Below, in pieces: positions 49,129 through 59,983 of a stretch of 64,000 bases of DNA. Origin of the DNA: Macrocybe gigantea (taxonomy: Eukaryota > Basidiomycota > Agaricomycetes > Agaricales > Callistosporiaceae). How positions within the stretch are numbered: the stretch's first letter is position 1; each line of letters opens with the position of its first letter. Made by a program: the position numbers and the translations under genes. The notes below the pieces were generated by a model, which ran no database searches, was not told the origin of the DNA, and was given only the letters and a program-made list of their open reading frames with translations. The stretch spans positions 558,001 through 622,000 of the forward strand of contig SJRY01000229.1 of NCBI GenBank assembly GCA_011319805.1, written 5' to 3'.

Positions 49129-51319
49129 TCAATAGTACATGACATTGCTGTCGAAGTGCACAGGAGGGTTGTTCATAATCAATTCTCTCGCGTGCTCTGA
49201 TCTCGGGGCGATTGAACACTGGAATGGGAGGGGTGAACTGTTGTAATGAAGATGCATATTATCATGTGCATTCAATTTTTGGCGCTAAGACTTACCTGAC
49301 GATTCCATCACAGTATTGCTCAGAAACCTCGATGTCTCTTCCAGAGGCATCTTTCGCCTTGCTGATGGAGAAGACCGACAAAATTGATGCGACAGCAATC
49401 CAGACACTCGCATCACCCATTGATCGTCCAGCACATACACTTGAGTAAACGAAAGATTGGCACGTATGATATAATTCTTAAGATGGGCCCACCGTCTACC
49501 GAAACCAAAAGCAGGCGGACGTTGATCAATAAGCGTACCGTCAGGGTTGAGAAAACGTTCTGGTTTGAATTTTTCTGGTTCAGGATACACACGCTCATCC
49601 CTCCACATTGCCCTGACAAGATAATTAGTGCGCAGCTCGTCCCTGGTTAATAACGGGGCACACCATTGGTTAGAGATAATTGCTGCGCCTTACGAGTGGA
49701 CTCTTAGATGGGCTTAACAGACGAAGATGAAGAACTAGTTACCTTTGGGAATGTAATAGCCTTTGTATGTGTCATCTTGAATACAAGCGTGCGGTGCTCC
49801 TTCAGGGGAGCAAGGAAGAGAGGATTGAAAACATCGCATCGTGGGTCAACCAAGCAAAACACGTACCAAGAGGGGCAGGACCATGCCATCTAAATATTTC
49901 ACGGCAAAGCGCCTCTATGAAAGGCAAAGATTCGCGATCGTCAAAGTTTGGCAGTCTCGCATTGCCAATGACCTGATCTATTTCCTCCTGAGCTCGCGTT
50001 TGGGCATCTGGAAAAAGAATCATTGCCAGGACGAAGGTAGAAAGAAATGATGAGATCTGGCAGAGAAATCAAGCTCCAATAATATGAATTGTGCAACCGA
50101 GTTACCGCTTCGGTGGCCGCTTAACGGTCATTAGAGACAGCGACATTTTACGGTAGAAATCGCATACCTGCGGAAGTGCTAACACCCAGAGCCTTGATAG
50201 TGTCTTCTGATACGACGTGTTCATCTTTTCTTGCATTTTTCTCCAGAAGATCAGAAGCCCAAGACGGCACTACCGTTCCCTGTGCCTAATGCGAGTAAGT
50301 GGCGGAGTCCCCAGTAACAATGGCGATGCACGCACTATGTGTCTCTTCATCGAATCAAATGGAATGCACTGCATTCTTTCCAGAAGATGACGACTTTTGG
50401 CGCAGAGATCATGAGCGTCTTTCAAAACGGGCATCCACTTGGGAAGGTGTCGTACTGAAAACAATGGGAGTATATCCGATGAAAGCTATACAGGCGACCT
50501 ACGAGGCGGGAAGATGTTGATAATATTGGTACCAGGGAAGACGGACCGCGAAAATAACCAGATTGCCTCAAACGACAGTTGCATCAAGGGATCGTTGAAG
50601 GACGACGCCTCGTGTCCATATAGAAGGTACATGATCATGCTCGCTGGATAACTGACAACAAAACAGCCGCGTTAGAGCAAGCGCGGGAATGTGCTCTGAC
50701 ATACATCTGAAAATAATCTTGAAAGTCTTGAGGTCTTGATAAAAGATGGCGCAATAGCTGTCGTGACTTCGCAAGCTCTAATGGATGAAGGCTGGGTGCT
50801 GCTTCACGACGGAATTGCTGATGAAGGACGCGCCTATCATGGCGCCATTCGTCCCGTAGTGCTTTAATCCCATATTAACATGCCAGCCGTTCCTTTAAAC
50901 ACATAAGTAAGCCTTCTCTATGTTTGGCCAGCAATACGCACATATTCATGACAGCCAGATCTGGTCTGTCGGAGTATATTCCGGACCTCTTTTCAAGGAG
51001 GTCGTACGCGGCTTCTTCGGTATTCAATACAACCAAATGGCGACCAAGAACGTTGATATGTACGATACCACCTTTACAGAGTAATAATGTCAGCGATGAG
51101 CTCGGACTTGGCACGGCAGAGATGACAACCATATTGCTTGGACCAGTCCGTATACCTTTTCCATTGGAGACTCCTGGGTACATCGAACAGATTGCCGATT
51201 ATCGGATAGCCAGGCGGCCCAGGAGGATAGGGAAGGTGGGCTCTCTTGAACCGTTTAGCGAAGAATGGGTATATGGCGAACGCTATTGCCAGAGATAAAA
51301 GCACTTGGGACGTGAACAT
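49129..51319 (-). CDS. Cytochrome P450 monooxygenase 1
   Basis: ER-anchored haem monooxygenase of the large mushroom P450 set. N-terminal anchor MFTSQVLLSLAIAFAIYPFF (ATG at 51319), then PYPPGPPGYPIIGNLFDVP, VVLNTEEAAYDLLEKRSGIY and VRHLPKWMPVLKDA. K-helix ExxR is REIFRW, the PERF motif is FKPERFLNPDG (about 49545-49580), and the haem loop is FGFGRRVCAGRSMG, with an intron (about 49440-49492) just before the Cys codon. The last exon ends SSPLPFQCSIAPRSEHAREL and stops at 49129-49131. In my exon model the I-helix reads VSTSAAATEAISSFLSTF and includes a 14-nt exon (50106-50119), so the usual (A/G)GxDT threonine is not present. It diverges from the second P450 across 668 bp. Confidence 0.88.
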
Positions 51320-51987
51320 TCTGAATGGTCAGACTGGTGAAAGACCTTTCAGACGACATGGGAGATATATCTACTCACGTCCTGGAATGCAAAATGTACA
51401 TTGTTTAGTTCGGTGCGAGCCAGCGAGGTGGCCCATACCGTTCTTTGGTTGGACTAATTGCGACGACATTCAGGAAAGACGCTGTAGCATTTCTCCATTC
51501 CATTACGCACGTAAACATCGGCGTCATTTGGTCCAGTTCTACTCGAGGTTGGTGGAGTCTGCCGGATGGGCTAACCGCTTGGCACCATTTAGTTGCATTC
51601 TGTGTCTGGGAAAGAGATCAGAAGTTCACCTCCAGAATGCAGTGCGAAATGGTAATTGCATTCTGAAGTCTTTGCCTCACATGCGAATCACTATCTCGGA
51701 ACCAGTCACCTCTGATGAGCCGGCAGAACAGTCTTCATCTTGATCTATTATGCCGCACTCTGACCTACATTCCCCGTAGGTTGGAATAATATGGACGGAT
51801 GTTGTGGTGTAGGTTGATGTGGCCGTAGACATTTACAAGTTAGAACTCTCCACGATGATGCTAAACCAAAATGGAGTAAAAGCTCCGACATGAATGCACA
51901 ATACTTGTTTTCCTATTTTGACCAACAAAATCACTCCTTCCTTAAAACCAAAACGATAGACGATGTGAGGACCATCTCTTGTCAGTG
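51320..51987. promoter_or_regulatory. Bidirectional promoter region between two P450 genes
   Basis: This 668-bp region lies between two divergent P450 starts. Open frames here have no ATG or no recognisable product. The layout suggests shared control of both P450s. Confidence 0.45.
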
Positions 51988-54107
51988 ATGTTAGCTCTTG
52001 AGACTTCAGTCTTCGCACTCACAGGCGTCGCACTCTTGACGGCCGTTTTCATAGCCGTTCGCAAGTGGCGTCGGCCGCCGCTACCTCCTGGTCCGCAAGG
52101 GCTTCCGCTCGTAGGGAACATATTGGACTTGCCCAGCCACGGCGACCCTCTTCCCTGGGTTTCTCACAAAAGAACATATGGTTAGCATGTCATGAGTTGC
52201 ACATTCAAGGAATCAGAGTCTGACATTCGTCGAACCTGATTAGGCCCTATAAGTTCTGTCACCGTTCTAGGACAGAACGTAATCCTCCTCAATGATTTAC
52301 AGACGTCTATTGAACTTCTTGACAAGCGTTCGAGCATATATTGTGGTCGCCCTATTTTTCCATTCGCAGGGGAAATGTATGATCTTTCATTTTTTTCTAA
52401 TGCGTAGGTTTATGATTTCTCTTGTAGGATAGGATGGGACCGACAGATGATAATGGCCCAATATGGAGAACACTTCCGCATCATGCGCAAATTGCTCAAG
52501 TCATATATCGGAACACCTGCGTCTATAGCGTCCTTCCGTCCACTTCAAGAACTAGAGACACGCTTCTTTTTGGCCCGAGTCCTTGAAGATCCATCGAACC
52601 TGATTTCTCACATTCGTCTGTAGGTCATCGCCGAGACATGGGAACTTTCATTCCCTGCTCACAGGTGTTTTATCAGCACTGCCGGCGCAATATCACTTAG
52701 TATCTCTCACGGATACTCCATTGAGACGGAGAAATCTGATCCTTTGGTCAACCTCGTAGAGGTTGCGGCAAAAGATTTCTACGTGGCAACTATGCCGGGG
52801 GCATGGCTTGTGGATATATTGCCCATTCGTGAGTCAATCAATCAATCAACACGAAGAGCTTCATGGATTTTCTCTTCGTGAAGTCCGCTACGTCCCGAAG
52901 TGGGTGCCGGGAGCGAGTTTCAAAAGGCTCGGAGAAGTCTTCCGTCAACATAACATGGAACAATCAGATCGCCCTCATAAATTCGTTAAAAAGCGCATGG
53001 TACCTAGTTTCTTCCTCACTGTTACAGATGGGAACTCGTTGCTTCCATTTATAGCGAATGGGAACTGAAGTCCCCTCGTTCACGTCCAACATGCTCAATA
53101 ACCGGCCAGATGCCAAAACTGAGCATGCTATCAAGTTTGCAGCAACAGCTATATACGGAGGCGGCTCCGATCCGGTTTGTCTTCATATCTACATTGTTCG
53201 GTAGGATTCAAAGGATAACCTCACTCATTTTAAGGCAGTGGCCGCTTTGAGCACCTGGGTTCTGCTCATGATCCTCCACCCCGAAGTGCAGAAACGAGCC
53301 AGGGAAGAAATCGATCATGTCGTTGGAACACGTCGTCTTCCTACCCTAGAAGACCGTCCTCGATTACCCTATACCGAAGCACTTCTGAAAGAAGTTCTGA
53401 GGTGGCACACCACAGGCCGCATATGTATGTCGACTTCCCCTCTAATTCCATCGCAACTTTCTGAAGGGTAATATTTCTTTTGAGGCATTCCCCATCGCGC
53501 GACACAGGACGATATTTACAACGGATATTTAATCCCCAAGAATTCTATCGTCTTGGCCAACATGTGGTGCGTGGACCTTTATATTTACCGCGCCGTGCGT
53601 CATGCTCATCCATAGCCATTGCAGGAATATCACTCGCGATCCGCTCCTTTATTCCGATCCAGAAGAGTTCCGCCCTCCAAGATTTATGAATAACGAAGGG
53701 CAAACACCAGAACTCGACCCTAACACGTACATCTTTGGTTTCGGGCGAAGGTTGCCGTGTTTTCTTACTTATAAGGCGTAAATTCATTCTTCGTTGTAGG
53801 GCATGTCCGGGCCGCGATTTCGCCAATGCCAATATGTTCATTTTCATTGCTATGACCCTTGCGGTCTTCGAGATAACCAAGGCAAAAGATGAGAATGGAG
53901 TAAGTATAGAACCAGTATGTGAATTCGAAGGAGGAACTGTCAGGTAAGGCGCTCCCTCTCACACTTTATTCAGAAACTGAAAGGTATAACAGCCATCCCT
54001 TGCCCTTTAAATATGATATCAAACCTCGCTCTGAAGATGCAGAAATGCTTATCCGCAGCATCCATTCGGAGGTTACTCGGAGGCCCAGCGATGGTCATGA
54101 CTTGTGA
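51988..54107 (+). CDS. Cytochrome P450 monooxygenase 2
   Basis: Second P450 of the group. N-terminal membrane anchor VFALTGVALLTAVFIAVRKW, then PPLPPGPQGLPLVGNILDLP, VILLNDLQTSIELLDKRSSI and RQMIMAQYGEHFRIMRKLLK. The I-helix reads IYGGGSDP, then after an intron AVAALSTWVLLM, so the conserved Thr after Asp is Pro (CCG, 53172-53174). K-helix KEVLRW keeps ExxR. The PERF-type motif is FRPPRFMNNEG. The haem loop is FGFGRR, intron, ACPGRDFANANMFIF, with the Cys present. The C-terminus has SHPLPFKYDIKPRSEDAEML, ending TGA at 54105-54107. About a dozen exons. It converges on a kinase gene with a 58-bp gap. Sequence divergence from P450 1 argues against a recent duplication. Confidence 0.88.
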
Positions 54108-54165
54108 ACGTAGTGCTCAAGTCGTTCGTGTGTAGTTGACATACTGCCAGGTTGCATGCATCTTC

Positions 54166-55574
54166 CTACACACTCCATGTCTTCATAATTTGTATGACAT
54201 CCCCAATTTCAGGCCGATCTTCCGGCTGATGTTTCCAACACCACTCAATCACTTCGATAACGTGTTCTGGTATCGGAGATTCTGATTGCGACTCGGGAGT
54301 TTCTGCACGTAGTGCTGGACGACGGGCTTGCATGACTCGGTATATGACAGCTGCATCGTTTGCCGCCTCCACAAAGGGATGATGTCCTGTGTAAATCTAA
54401 ATACGCAATTTCGATAATCAGCCATTCGAAACTGGCTGCAGACTTGATCTTGTTACCTCCAAGCACACGCATGCGAAGGAATAAACATCACTAGCTCGCG
54501 TTTTCCTAAACCTTGTCATATCAAACAGCTCAGGATTCAACAGTTCTGGTGCCATCCACCGCACCGCCCCATGCGGATTAGAAGTGTGTGTTGCGGCTGT
54601 GGCATCTCCGAAGACCGTCAATCCGAAGTCAGCTAGAACTGCATGCCAGTCGTTATCGGCGAGTATATTGGCCTGAACATTTGTCATAACTGATGCAGGA
54701 AGCCATGTTCTGCCATACGTACTCCACGAAGATCACCGTGGATGACACCTTCCGCATGTAGATATTCGAGACCTTCAGCAATCTCTGTCAGCTGTGGTAT
54801 TAAAGAGTCACTCGGCACAATGCCCTGAACCATAAGCAAAACACACGAACACGTCTCTCGATATTAATATTTGCAGGTCCATTTGCTGCTCTCAGATCTA
54901 GGATAGTGCCATGGCGCATCCAAGGAGAGACCATGCAGAGCGAGGAAGGAAAGACCTCAGAATCGATTCCTATGAAGCTGAGAACGTTAGGATGTTTCAA
55001 TTGCTGCCAGACCAAAGCTTCGTGACCAAATGCCTTCCGGACATGATCAGTAGCTAGGACGTTTCTATTTAGACCCAAAAGACTTACCCGACGAATCCTC
55101 TGAGAATCTTGATCTTGTCGAACTCTGAGGTGCTTTACGGCGACTTCTTGACCCTTATACGTCGCTCGGTATATATCGGCAAACCCGCCTCCAGAGACTG
55201 GTTGGTTTTCAGTCAACACGAGACCCTTGATGAGGACAGAAGCCGGAATAATTTCCGAAATCTCGGATAGCTTCACGAGGACGCGACGGGCCTTGTGTCC
55301 AGTCTCAAATGAACTAATCAGACCTTTAGAGAGAATCTTTTCCGCAACGGGCTTGAGCAACTGATGGGTCCAGAACTATAATCAAACGTACTATTTGAAG
55401 CAGATTCAGAAATGAGTGTGCATCGTCGCCTCGAAGCGCCAGGATGGCCATTGTATCTTCGTCCGAGTTGAGTATCCCCTCCAACAGAGTAGCTATTGCG
55501 GTTTCGTCTTCAATGAGAGCATCGCGGACTGTCGGGTGTTCGGATACCTGCATTTGGGTTGCCATCTGACCCAT
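54166..55574 (-). CDS. TKL-like protein kinase with HGD catalytic loop
   Basis: Predicted Ser/Thr kinase. The N-terminal ~110 residues form a helical region (TVRDALIEDETAIATLLEGI and KPVAEKILSKGLISSFETG). The kinase domain has VSGGGFADIYRATYKG, VAVKHLRV with the beta3 Lys, FGHEALVWQQLKHPNVLSFI, MRHGTILDLRAANG, GVIHGDLRGANIL, where HGD replaces HRD, then LADFGLTVFG, AVRWMAPELLNPELF and WCWKHQPEDRPEIGDV. It stops at 54166-54168 soon after subdomain XI, so the protein is compact. HGDLRG is common in agaricomycete TKL expansions; activity with HGD is not established. Introns after IERR, after DLRG and after VCLE match those of the upstream paralogue. The ATG at 55574 is used. Confidence 0.85.
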
Positions 55575-55670
55575 GATGATCAGTGCATCACGGAAGTAAG
55601 TAACACCTCGATCTCACTTGCAAGAGTTGTAATCGAGACCTATGGCTTTCTATGAGGCACGAAATGATTC

Positions 55671-58382
55671 CTAGCGAGACCATACGGTCCAAATATGCCT
55701 GAAAATTGTTGCAAAGCCTAAGAGAATTAAGGTGAGCATAACGACAGAATAGCGGGAGAAAATAAACAACCTCTGATCTGAACTGTAATCCGCAGAGATT
55801 TTAGCACCGAGGAAGGAGACTAGATTCTGCGATAAAGTTATGAACGAGACGACGGCGAAACATAAGAACAATGTTAGGCTTACTCTGTATATTTTCTGAC
55901 CATGATCGACAAATGGTGATTGTGAAGAAGTCGGGGTGGATGTTGTCCAAGAGTCAGATCGCGGAAGATGCAAAGTCAAAGCAGCATCCAAGAAATGGGA
56001 ATATAGTAAATTAGCTTGGGTATACATGTCCGGTTCACTAGCAACGAAAATTTGAAGGGGTATCGCGTGGTTTTGAATCGTGTTCGCCAGCCAGACGAGT
56101 ATGCTGAGAAGGAAGTCTCCATAGGACCAACCGATAGCATCGATTATGACAACCATAGGTGAAATGAAATTCAGATCTCCAGTCAGAAAGGATTCTATGA
56201 TCAGCTTCCGAACGAAAATGTGGTTGTCCGTCGTCAGTAATAGCTCCCGTTGGTCTTCAATCATTTGAATCATGGTAGGTTTGAGAGCGGGTATCATATT
56301 CCCCAGCTGAAATGCCAAAGTCCGTAGGAAGGTTATTGGGCTGATATTCTTGTTCGAGCAAAAAATGCCCGCAGCCAATGATCCCGAATTTACGAGATGC
56401 TCCACCAGAAGCTTCGCGGCAGACGAGCTGTGATCGTATTGTCGGCTTGGATATCTCAGCCAACAGACTTGATGCCCACGATTGTTCTCGATCCAGTTTG
56501 ATATATGCGACATGATTCCGATGGGGAGGATGGACGGAAGGTGAGGTGTTCGACTGCCAGACAGTTGGGGTGCGGGATCAGAATCACGCGCCGCGAGCCG
56601 TTGCAACTCTAGCCAAGCTGCTAGAACTGTCAGAAAGGGGCATCGAGGACATCACGACGGACAGTGATAACACACCATCAGTCGAGGAATCCAAGATTCC
56701 GTGTTCGTACAGATAAAGCGATCGTACTTGCGTTTGAAACTTGGGTATTCCGATCCTGGCGTTTCGGTGTAGTTCTGGAAGGCTGGTCACAAAGATCTTC
56801 AAGGGGACTTGGTTCCTATGCAGAGACTCTGCGAGCCATATGAGGGCTTGGATAAGAATTTCAAGCGTAAGCCACGTATTCTCCATCTCTGGACTTTCGT
56901 CACATAGATCCAGCGAATCAACGACGATAAGCTTGAGGGCCATAGTTCCACGAAGGGACATCATCGGATGGACAATCAGCTTGAGGAGAAAGTCTTGCAG
57001 TTCCTCGGTCGACATCGGGTGCACCAGACCTGGCTCGTTTTGAAGGGCACTGCTGACGATGGTATTGTACGCGGGGAATTGTCTGGCAATTTGATCGACA
57101 ACGTTCCGGAAGAATTCCATTGGCGACGGTCCTCCAACAAAGAAAATGCTGGCGGCGAGTTTATTTTCTCTGATACAGAACTCTGCGATAGTTGGGGCGA
57201 TGTTGGTTGTACGAGCCGGACCAGAATTCTCGATCCAACACATGTTCTCTCCACGGGTGTCGAACAACCAACGAGCCACTGCCGACTCAACCATCCTGAT
57301 AGTGGCATCGCCCCAGCCTCGATTCCAATTGTCTATGATCCGAAGAACATCTGGCATTGATAGCCTATGAAGGGGCTGATGTTCCCAGCATCTCTCCATG
57401 AAATTCCATATCTCATCCGAAATGGTTACTCCAGGATCATCGAACTGTGTTGGTCTAGTCGGCCGGGCGCCTTGTATAACTCGATAAATGACTTCTGCGT
57501 CGTTGGCGATATCCAGGAATGGTAGTCTTCCTGTAAAAATCTGTCGCAGATGATGAAAATCACCAGCAAACCTTTGAAAGGGATATAACCAGTCACCTCT
57601 AGACAGACGTAAGCGAGGGCATAAATGTCCGTCGCTCTCGTTTTCTGGAAGCCAGGAAGTCCAAAATCGTCAGGATGGATGAGCTCAGGCGCGAGCCATC
57701 GAGTCGACGCTTGATGATGAGATCCAGATTCGCCGTCCAGAGCTTCGATGAAGTCGGTCAGTCCAAAATCAGCAAGGCAAGCACTTCCGTCGGCATTGAT
57801 GAGGATGTTGGTCTGCCAGGAATTGGTCGGACGAGTTCAGGCACACTCAAAAAGGCACATACTCCACGCAAATCACCATGGACGACCCCCTCCATATGAA
57901 GATAGTTGATTCCGGAGCATATTTCGGTCAACTAGGTTGCTAGCCGTAATCATCCAATTCCGTCAGTTCACAAATGGACATACACGTCGATGTAGATTGA
58001 TGTTCGATGCTCCATAGGTCTTCCTATATTGTAGGATAGTGCCGTGACGCATCCATTGCGAGACCGTGCACATGTGCAGAGGAAACGTTTCAGTATCTAT
58101 TCCCAAAAATTTAAGGACATTGGGATGCTGAAGACGATGCCATATATGTGCTTCCCGAGCGAGACGCTGCAGTCAAAGCGTCAGTTTTGTCCACTTAAAA
58201 AGAGCAATTCACGTTACACGTCGAAGGCGTTGACGTTCTCTATCCCGTGGCTGGTGGTGAAATAGCCGGAGACGCTTCAAGGCGACATCCTCCCCACGGT
58301 AAAGGCCATGGTAGATATCGGTGAAGCCACCTCTGTAGATCGGATTCCGGTTCAGAAGTGTGATACCTTGCAGTGCCGTCAT
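55671..58382 (-). CDS. TKL-like kinase fused to two degenerate NACHT-like modules and C-terminal membrane helices
   Basis: Long fusion protein, about 840 residues. Kinase part: IYRGGFTDIYHGLYRGEDVA, LKRLRLF with the beta3 Lys, HIWHRLQHPNVLKFLGIDTE, VVHGDLRGTNIL, LADFGLTDF and WLAPELIHPDDFG. Module 1 (about 56700-57290): ARWLFDTRGENMCWIENSG, IAEFCIRENKLAASIFFVGG, LIVVDSLDLCDES and LKIFVTSLPELH, the order of a fungal NACHT but with no GxxxxGK(S/T). Module 2 (about 56020-56520): HQVCWLRYPSR, LAAGIFCSNKNISPITFLRT, MVVIIDAIGWS and LQIFVASEPDMY, also without a P-loop. They join across an intron (about 56606-56674). The C-terminus has two hydrophobic helices (LTLFLCFAVVSFITL and VVMLTLILLGFATIF). 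The N-terminal end is uncertain; the ATG at 58382 is taken, but an upstream exon is possible. Confidence 0.75.
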
Positions 58383-58727
58383 AATGGATGCCCAGAAATA
58401 TGCCTATCAGCGAAGAATGCAGATATTCTGAACATGGGCACTAGCCGCCCATGATCATGATTGTGGTGGTCGTATGATTGATTGTCACGTTCCCTCATTC
58501 CATCTCTTCCACCGGTGTCCATATGATCCCTCGTCCTTCGGCTTATTTCTTCTACAGACCCCATCTTGTGTTCCCGAGCTTGTTAGATGAGTAATGGCTG
58601 TCTCGACAGGTCTGTGTTAGGACAGGACAATTGCATTGCTGGCGGAGCGTTCCAGATTTGGGCAAGTCCCGTGATTGTCACAACAATTCCACTGATCTAT
58701 TTTCGCAAAACGTTCACCTCCTCCGCC
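58383..58727. promoter_or_regulatory. Divergent promoter region of the kinase-NACHT-like gene and PNO1
   Basis: This 345-bp gap may include a 5' exon of the kinase fusion: an acceptor-like tag at about 58411 precedes in-frame codons that continue into its first methionine. No other site is recognised. Confidence 0.4.
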
Positions 58728-59787
58728 ATGGTCGTCACCCATGTCTCGCAGCCAGCGTCACCAAACATTACCATCAAAGTGCATAAGAACAGAAGAAGGA
58801 TTAGGCGTGGCAAAATCGTGGAGCAGTCCAGTCGCGGTGATGAGCAGATGCACGAGGATGGCGAACCGTCCGGTGTACAGGCTGAACGAGAGACTGTCGC
58901 TGCCGAAGCCGCCGCAGATGACGATGACGAGTTAATGATCGACGACGAACCGACATCCTCTCTACAACAACCCACTGCAGCACCCGCATTCCCTGCCCTA
59001 ACAAATACAGGCAAAACGGCTCTGAAATCCGAAATTAGGCGAATAACGATACCTCCCCATCGAATGACACCACTCAAAAAAGAATGGATAAACATTTTCG
59101 GGCCTCTCACAGAGATGCTTGGGCTGCAGGTTCGAATGAATGTGCCACGGAGATGTGTCGAAATTAGGGTAGGAATATCCCATCCATTACGAAGTTGGAT
59201 CTGAATGTTTCGCGTCTGACAGACATCAAAACATACAAAGGAAATTGGTGCTTTGCAAAAAGGTGCAGACTTTGTCAAGGCTTTTGCACTGGGCTTTGAC
59301 GTCAATGTACGCACTTCAGCATTGTGATGGTCGGCGAGGTCCTTATGATTACTCCCGACAGGACGCCATCGCCCTCCTACGATTAGATGACCTCTACCTT
59401 GATTCATTTGAAATCAAAGATGTAAAAACGTTGCACGGCGACCACCTTTCACGAGCAATCGGTATAGTCACCCCACGTATCCGGAGACTGCCTCCTAACT
59501 AGTCTTCACTAGGTCGTATTGCTGGGCAAGATGGGAAAACGAAATTCACCATCGAAAATGCAAGCCGAACACGCATTGTATTGGCTGACACGTAAGTCTG
59601 CGTCTGATCCCTTGATGTGCTCTTAATGTCTGTCTACCTGGCCAGGAAAATCCATATCATGGGTGCTTTCCAAAACATCAAGATCGCCAGAGACGCGATC
59701 GTGTCCCTTATATTAGGCTCTCCGCCCGGAAAAGTATATGCAGGCTTGCGGACGGTGAGCAGTCGGATGAAGCAACGCGCGTTGTAA
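58728..59787 (+). CDS. PNO1: Pno1 (Dim2) KH-domain ribosome biogenesis factor
   Basis: Nuclear/nucleolar protein that binds the 3' end of pre-18S rRNA with Nob1 and supports 40S maturation. The variable acidic N-terminus is followed by [20 protein letters not shown] and [20 protein letters not shown]. After an intron come [20 protein letters not shown] and [20 protein letters not shown]. The KH core is [20 protein letters not shown] (about 59514-59573), then VLADT, intron, [20 protein letters not shown] and the end [15 protein letters not shown] at 59785-59787. All the conserved Pno1 blocks are present. The start is the ATG at 58728 ([13 protein letters not shown]); in-frame codons upstream lack an ATG. 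Confidence 0.94.
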
Positions 59788-59983
59788 TGACCTCTGCGGC
59801 ATGATACCACATATACTCTTATCTTGTTATAGCTCTCGTGGCAATACCACATCTTCGTTCGTCTCCGTGTTCATGTTCGGATCACCATGTTAGGGCTAAA
59901 ATGCGGAACATTTGAATAGCAATGGACAAGGTACGATAGAACTGGGAATTAATGCCGATCTCAGAATGCCCTGCATTCACTGC

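Noticed and set aside
51246..51743. Plus-strand open frame of 165 codons over the P450 1 start and the bidirectional promoter
   Set aside because: It begins with TTG, partly overlaps the P450 first exon on the other strand and resembles no protein.
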